64,000 bases of DNA, taken from contig NZ_CP047420.1 of NCBI RefSeq assembly GCF_009866655.1, positions 3,596,001 to 3,660,000 of the forward strand. The letters run 5' to 3'. This DNA is from Rathayibacter sp. VKM Ac-2804. GTDB lineage: Bacteria; Actinomycetota; Actinomycetes; Actinomycetales; Microbacteriaceae. This document shows positions 63,228 through 64,000 of this stretch, piece after piece (within the stretch, counting starts at the first letter, position 1; each line of letters opens with the position of its first letter). The notes under the pieces were generated by a model, which was not told the DNA's origin, did not search any database, and saw only the letters and a list, made by a program, of their open reading frames with translations. Made by a program: the position numbers and the translations under genes.

Positions 63228-64000
63228 TGAGCCTCGTCACCGACACCACCGCCGTGCGCACCGCGCGCGAGTACCGCGACTACGCCCGCCCGGCCTGGCA
63301 GCGGATCCTCTTCAGCCGCGAGACGGCCATCGTCGTGCTGCTGATCCTCGTGATCGTCGTCGCCTCCGCCTCGGTGAAGAGCTTCGACAAGCCGATCACC
63401 ATCACCTACCTGTTCCTCGACATCGCGCCGACACTGCTGATCGCGCTGCCGATGACGCTGATCATCATCACCGGCGAGATCGACCTGTCGGTCGCCTCCA
63501 CGGTGGGCCTGGCGAGCGTGCTCACCGGCACGCTGCACCAGGCCGGAGTGCCGTTCGAGGTCGCCGCGCTGATCGCGATCGTGGCCGGCGCCGCCGGCGG
63601 AGCGCTGAACGGCTTCCTGGTCACCGTCGTCGGGCTGCCCTCGCTCGCCGTCACCATCGGCACGCTCGCCCTCTACCGCGGGCTCGCCGTCGGACTGCTC
63701 GGCACCACCGCCGTCACCGACTTCCCCGAGTTCTGGACCGACCTCGCGAAGGCCAAGCTCGTCGGCCCGGTGCCGCTCGTGGTGCTGCCGTTCGCGATCC
63801 TGGCGATCGTCTTCGCGGTGGTGCTGCACTCCACCCGCTTCGGCCGCGGCGTCTTCGCCATCGGCCTGAACGACGAGGCGGCGATCTTCTCCGGCGTGAA
63901 CGTGAACCGCACCAAGTTCATCCTGTTCGTGGTCTCCGGCGCCGTCTCCGCGCTGGCCGGCATCTACTACACGCTGCGCTACGGCTCCGCCCGCGGCGAC
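63227..64000 (+). CDS. Second importer permease (RbsC/RhaQ class), 3' end outside window
   Basis: 258 residues are visible. IIITGEIDLSVASTVGLASV is the permease signature and GLNDEAAIFSGVNVNRTKF is the coupling loop. The ATG overlaps the preceding stop (TGATG). Two different permeases with one double ATPase is the arrangement of rhamnose and AI-2 importers. That supports a rhamnose-type system but does not prove it. Confidence 0.92.
   Translation, partial: MSLVTDTTAVRTAREYRDYARPAWQRILFSRETAIVVLLILVIVVASASVKSFDKPITITYLFLDIAPTLLIALPMTLIIITGEIDLSVASTVGLASVLTGTLHQAGVPFEVAALIAIVAGAAGGALNGFLVTVVGLPSLAVTIGTLALYRGLAVGLLGTTAVTDFPEFWTDLAKAKLVGPVPLVVLPFAILAIVFAVVLHSTRFGRGVFAIGLNDEAAIFSGVNVNRTKFILFVVSGAVSALAGIYYTLRYGSARGD

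Overview
The window is a very GC-rich, gene-dense stretch of an actinobacterial chromosome. Several features point to Microbacteriaceae, with Rathayibacter or Curtobacterium types the best guess: the base composition, frequent GTG starts, many ATGA/GTGA stop-start overlaps, a DUF222/HNH endonuclease gene, several LacI-regulated sugar loci, and a dispersed intergenic palindrome with half-sites GTCGAGTAGC and GTATCGAGAC. The genus is an inference. I see no tRNA, rRNA, CRISPR array, integrase or transposase gene.

Layout, left to right. 1-4298 (minus): an operon of a small membrane protein, a membrane-anchored vWA protein and a tubulin/FtsZ-like GTPase cut by the window edge, followed by a cluster of four repeat copies. 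4670-9000: an orphan membrane protein and a MacAB-like efflux operon. 9482-10721: a small secreted crystallin-like protein and a lipoprotein. 10735-15924: a LacI regulator divergent from two FAD amine oxidases and an orphan solute-binding lipoprotein. 15989-17838: a tandemly duplicated two-gene membrane cassette. 17903-20080: a divergent MFS/LysR pair. 20580-22339: an AbiE-like toxin-antitoxin pair under a striking 40-bp operator. 22395-29334: an alpha-L-rhamnosidase, its LacI regulator and a divergent sugar ABC transporter.

29314-31267 looks like an inserted cassette. Near-identical 30-bp direct repeats flank an orphan secreted protein, two homologous tiny membrane proteins and a hairpin; the insertion left both neighbouring genes intact. 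It sits between the transporter and a large DUF11-type surface protein operon (31248-34675). 35110-43611 holds an MFS exporter, an SDR, small membrane proteins, a TetR/14-TM drug exporter pair, a PP2C/STAS/RsbW partner-switching module and a MarR regulator. 43792-47541 is a surface-protein export cluster: a TasA-like protein, a SipW-type signal peptidase and LamG and Tat-type cargo.

47639-56110 is a sugar or polyol oxidation locus: a zinc dehydrogenase, two Gfo/Idh/MocA oxidoreductases, a TIM-barrel isomerase, a DUF993 aldolase-like protein and a LacI regulator. Three similar AAGCG-type operators lie ahead of the two Gfo/Idh genes. A DUF222/HNH gene and more repeats interrupt it. 56176-64000 ends with an SDR, a GH35 beta-galactosidase, a LacI regulator and the divergent start of a ribose/rhamnose-class ABC importer, cut by the right edge.

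The strongest candidates for undescribed biology are the direct-repeat cassette at 29314-31267, the autoregulated AbiE-like pair at 20580-22339, the duplicated membrane pairs at 15989-17838 and the tubulin-like/vWA operon at the left edge.
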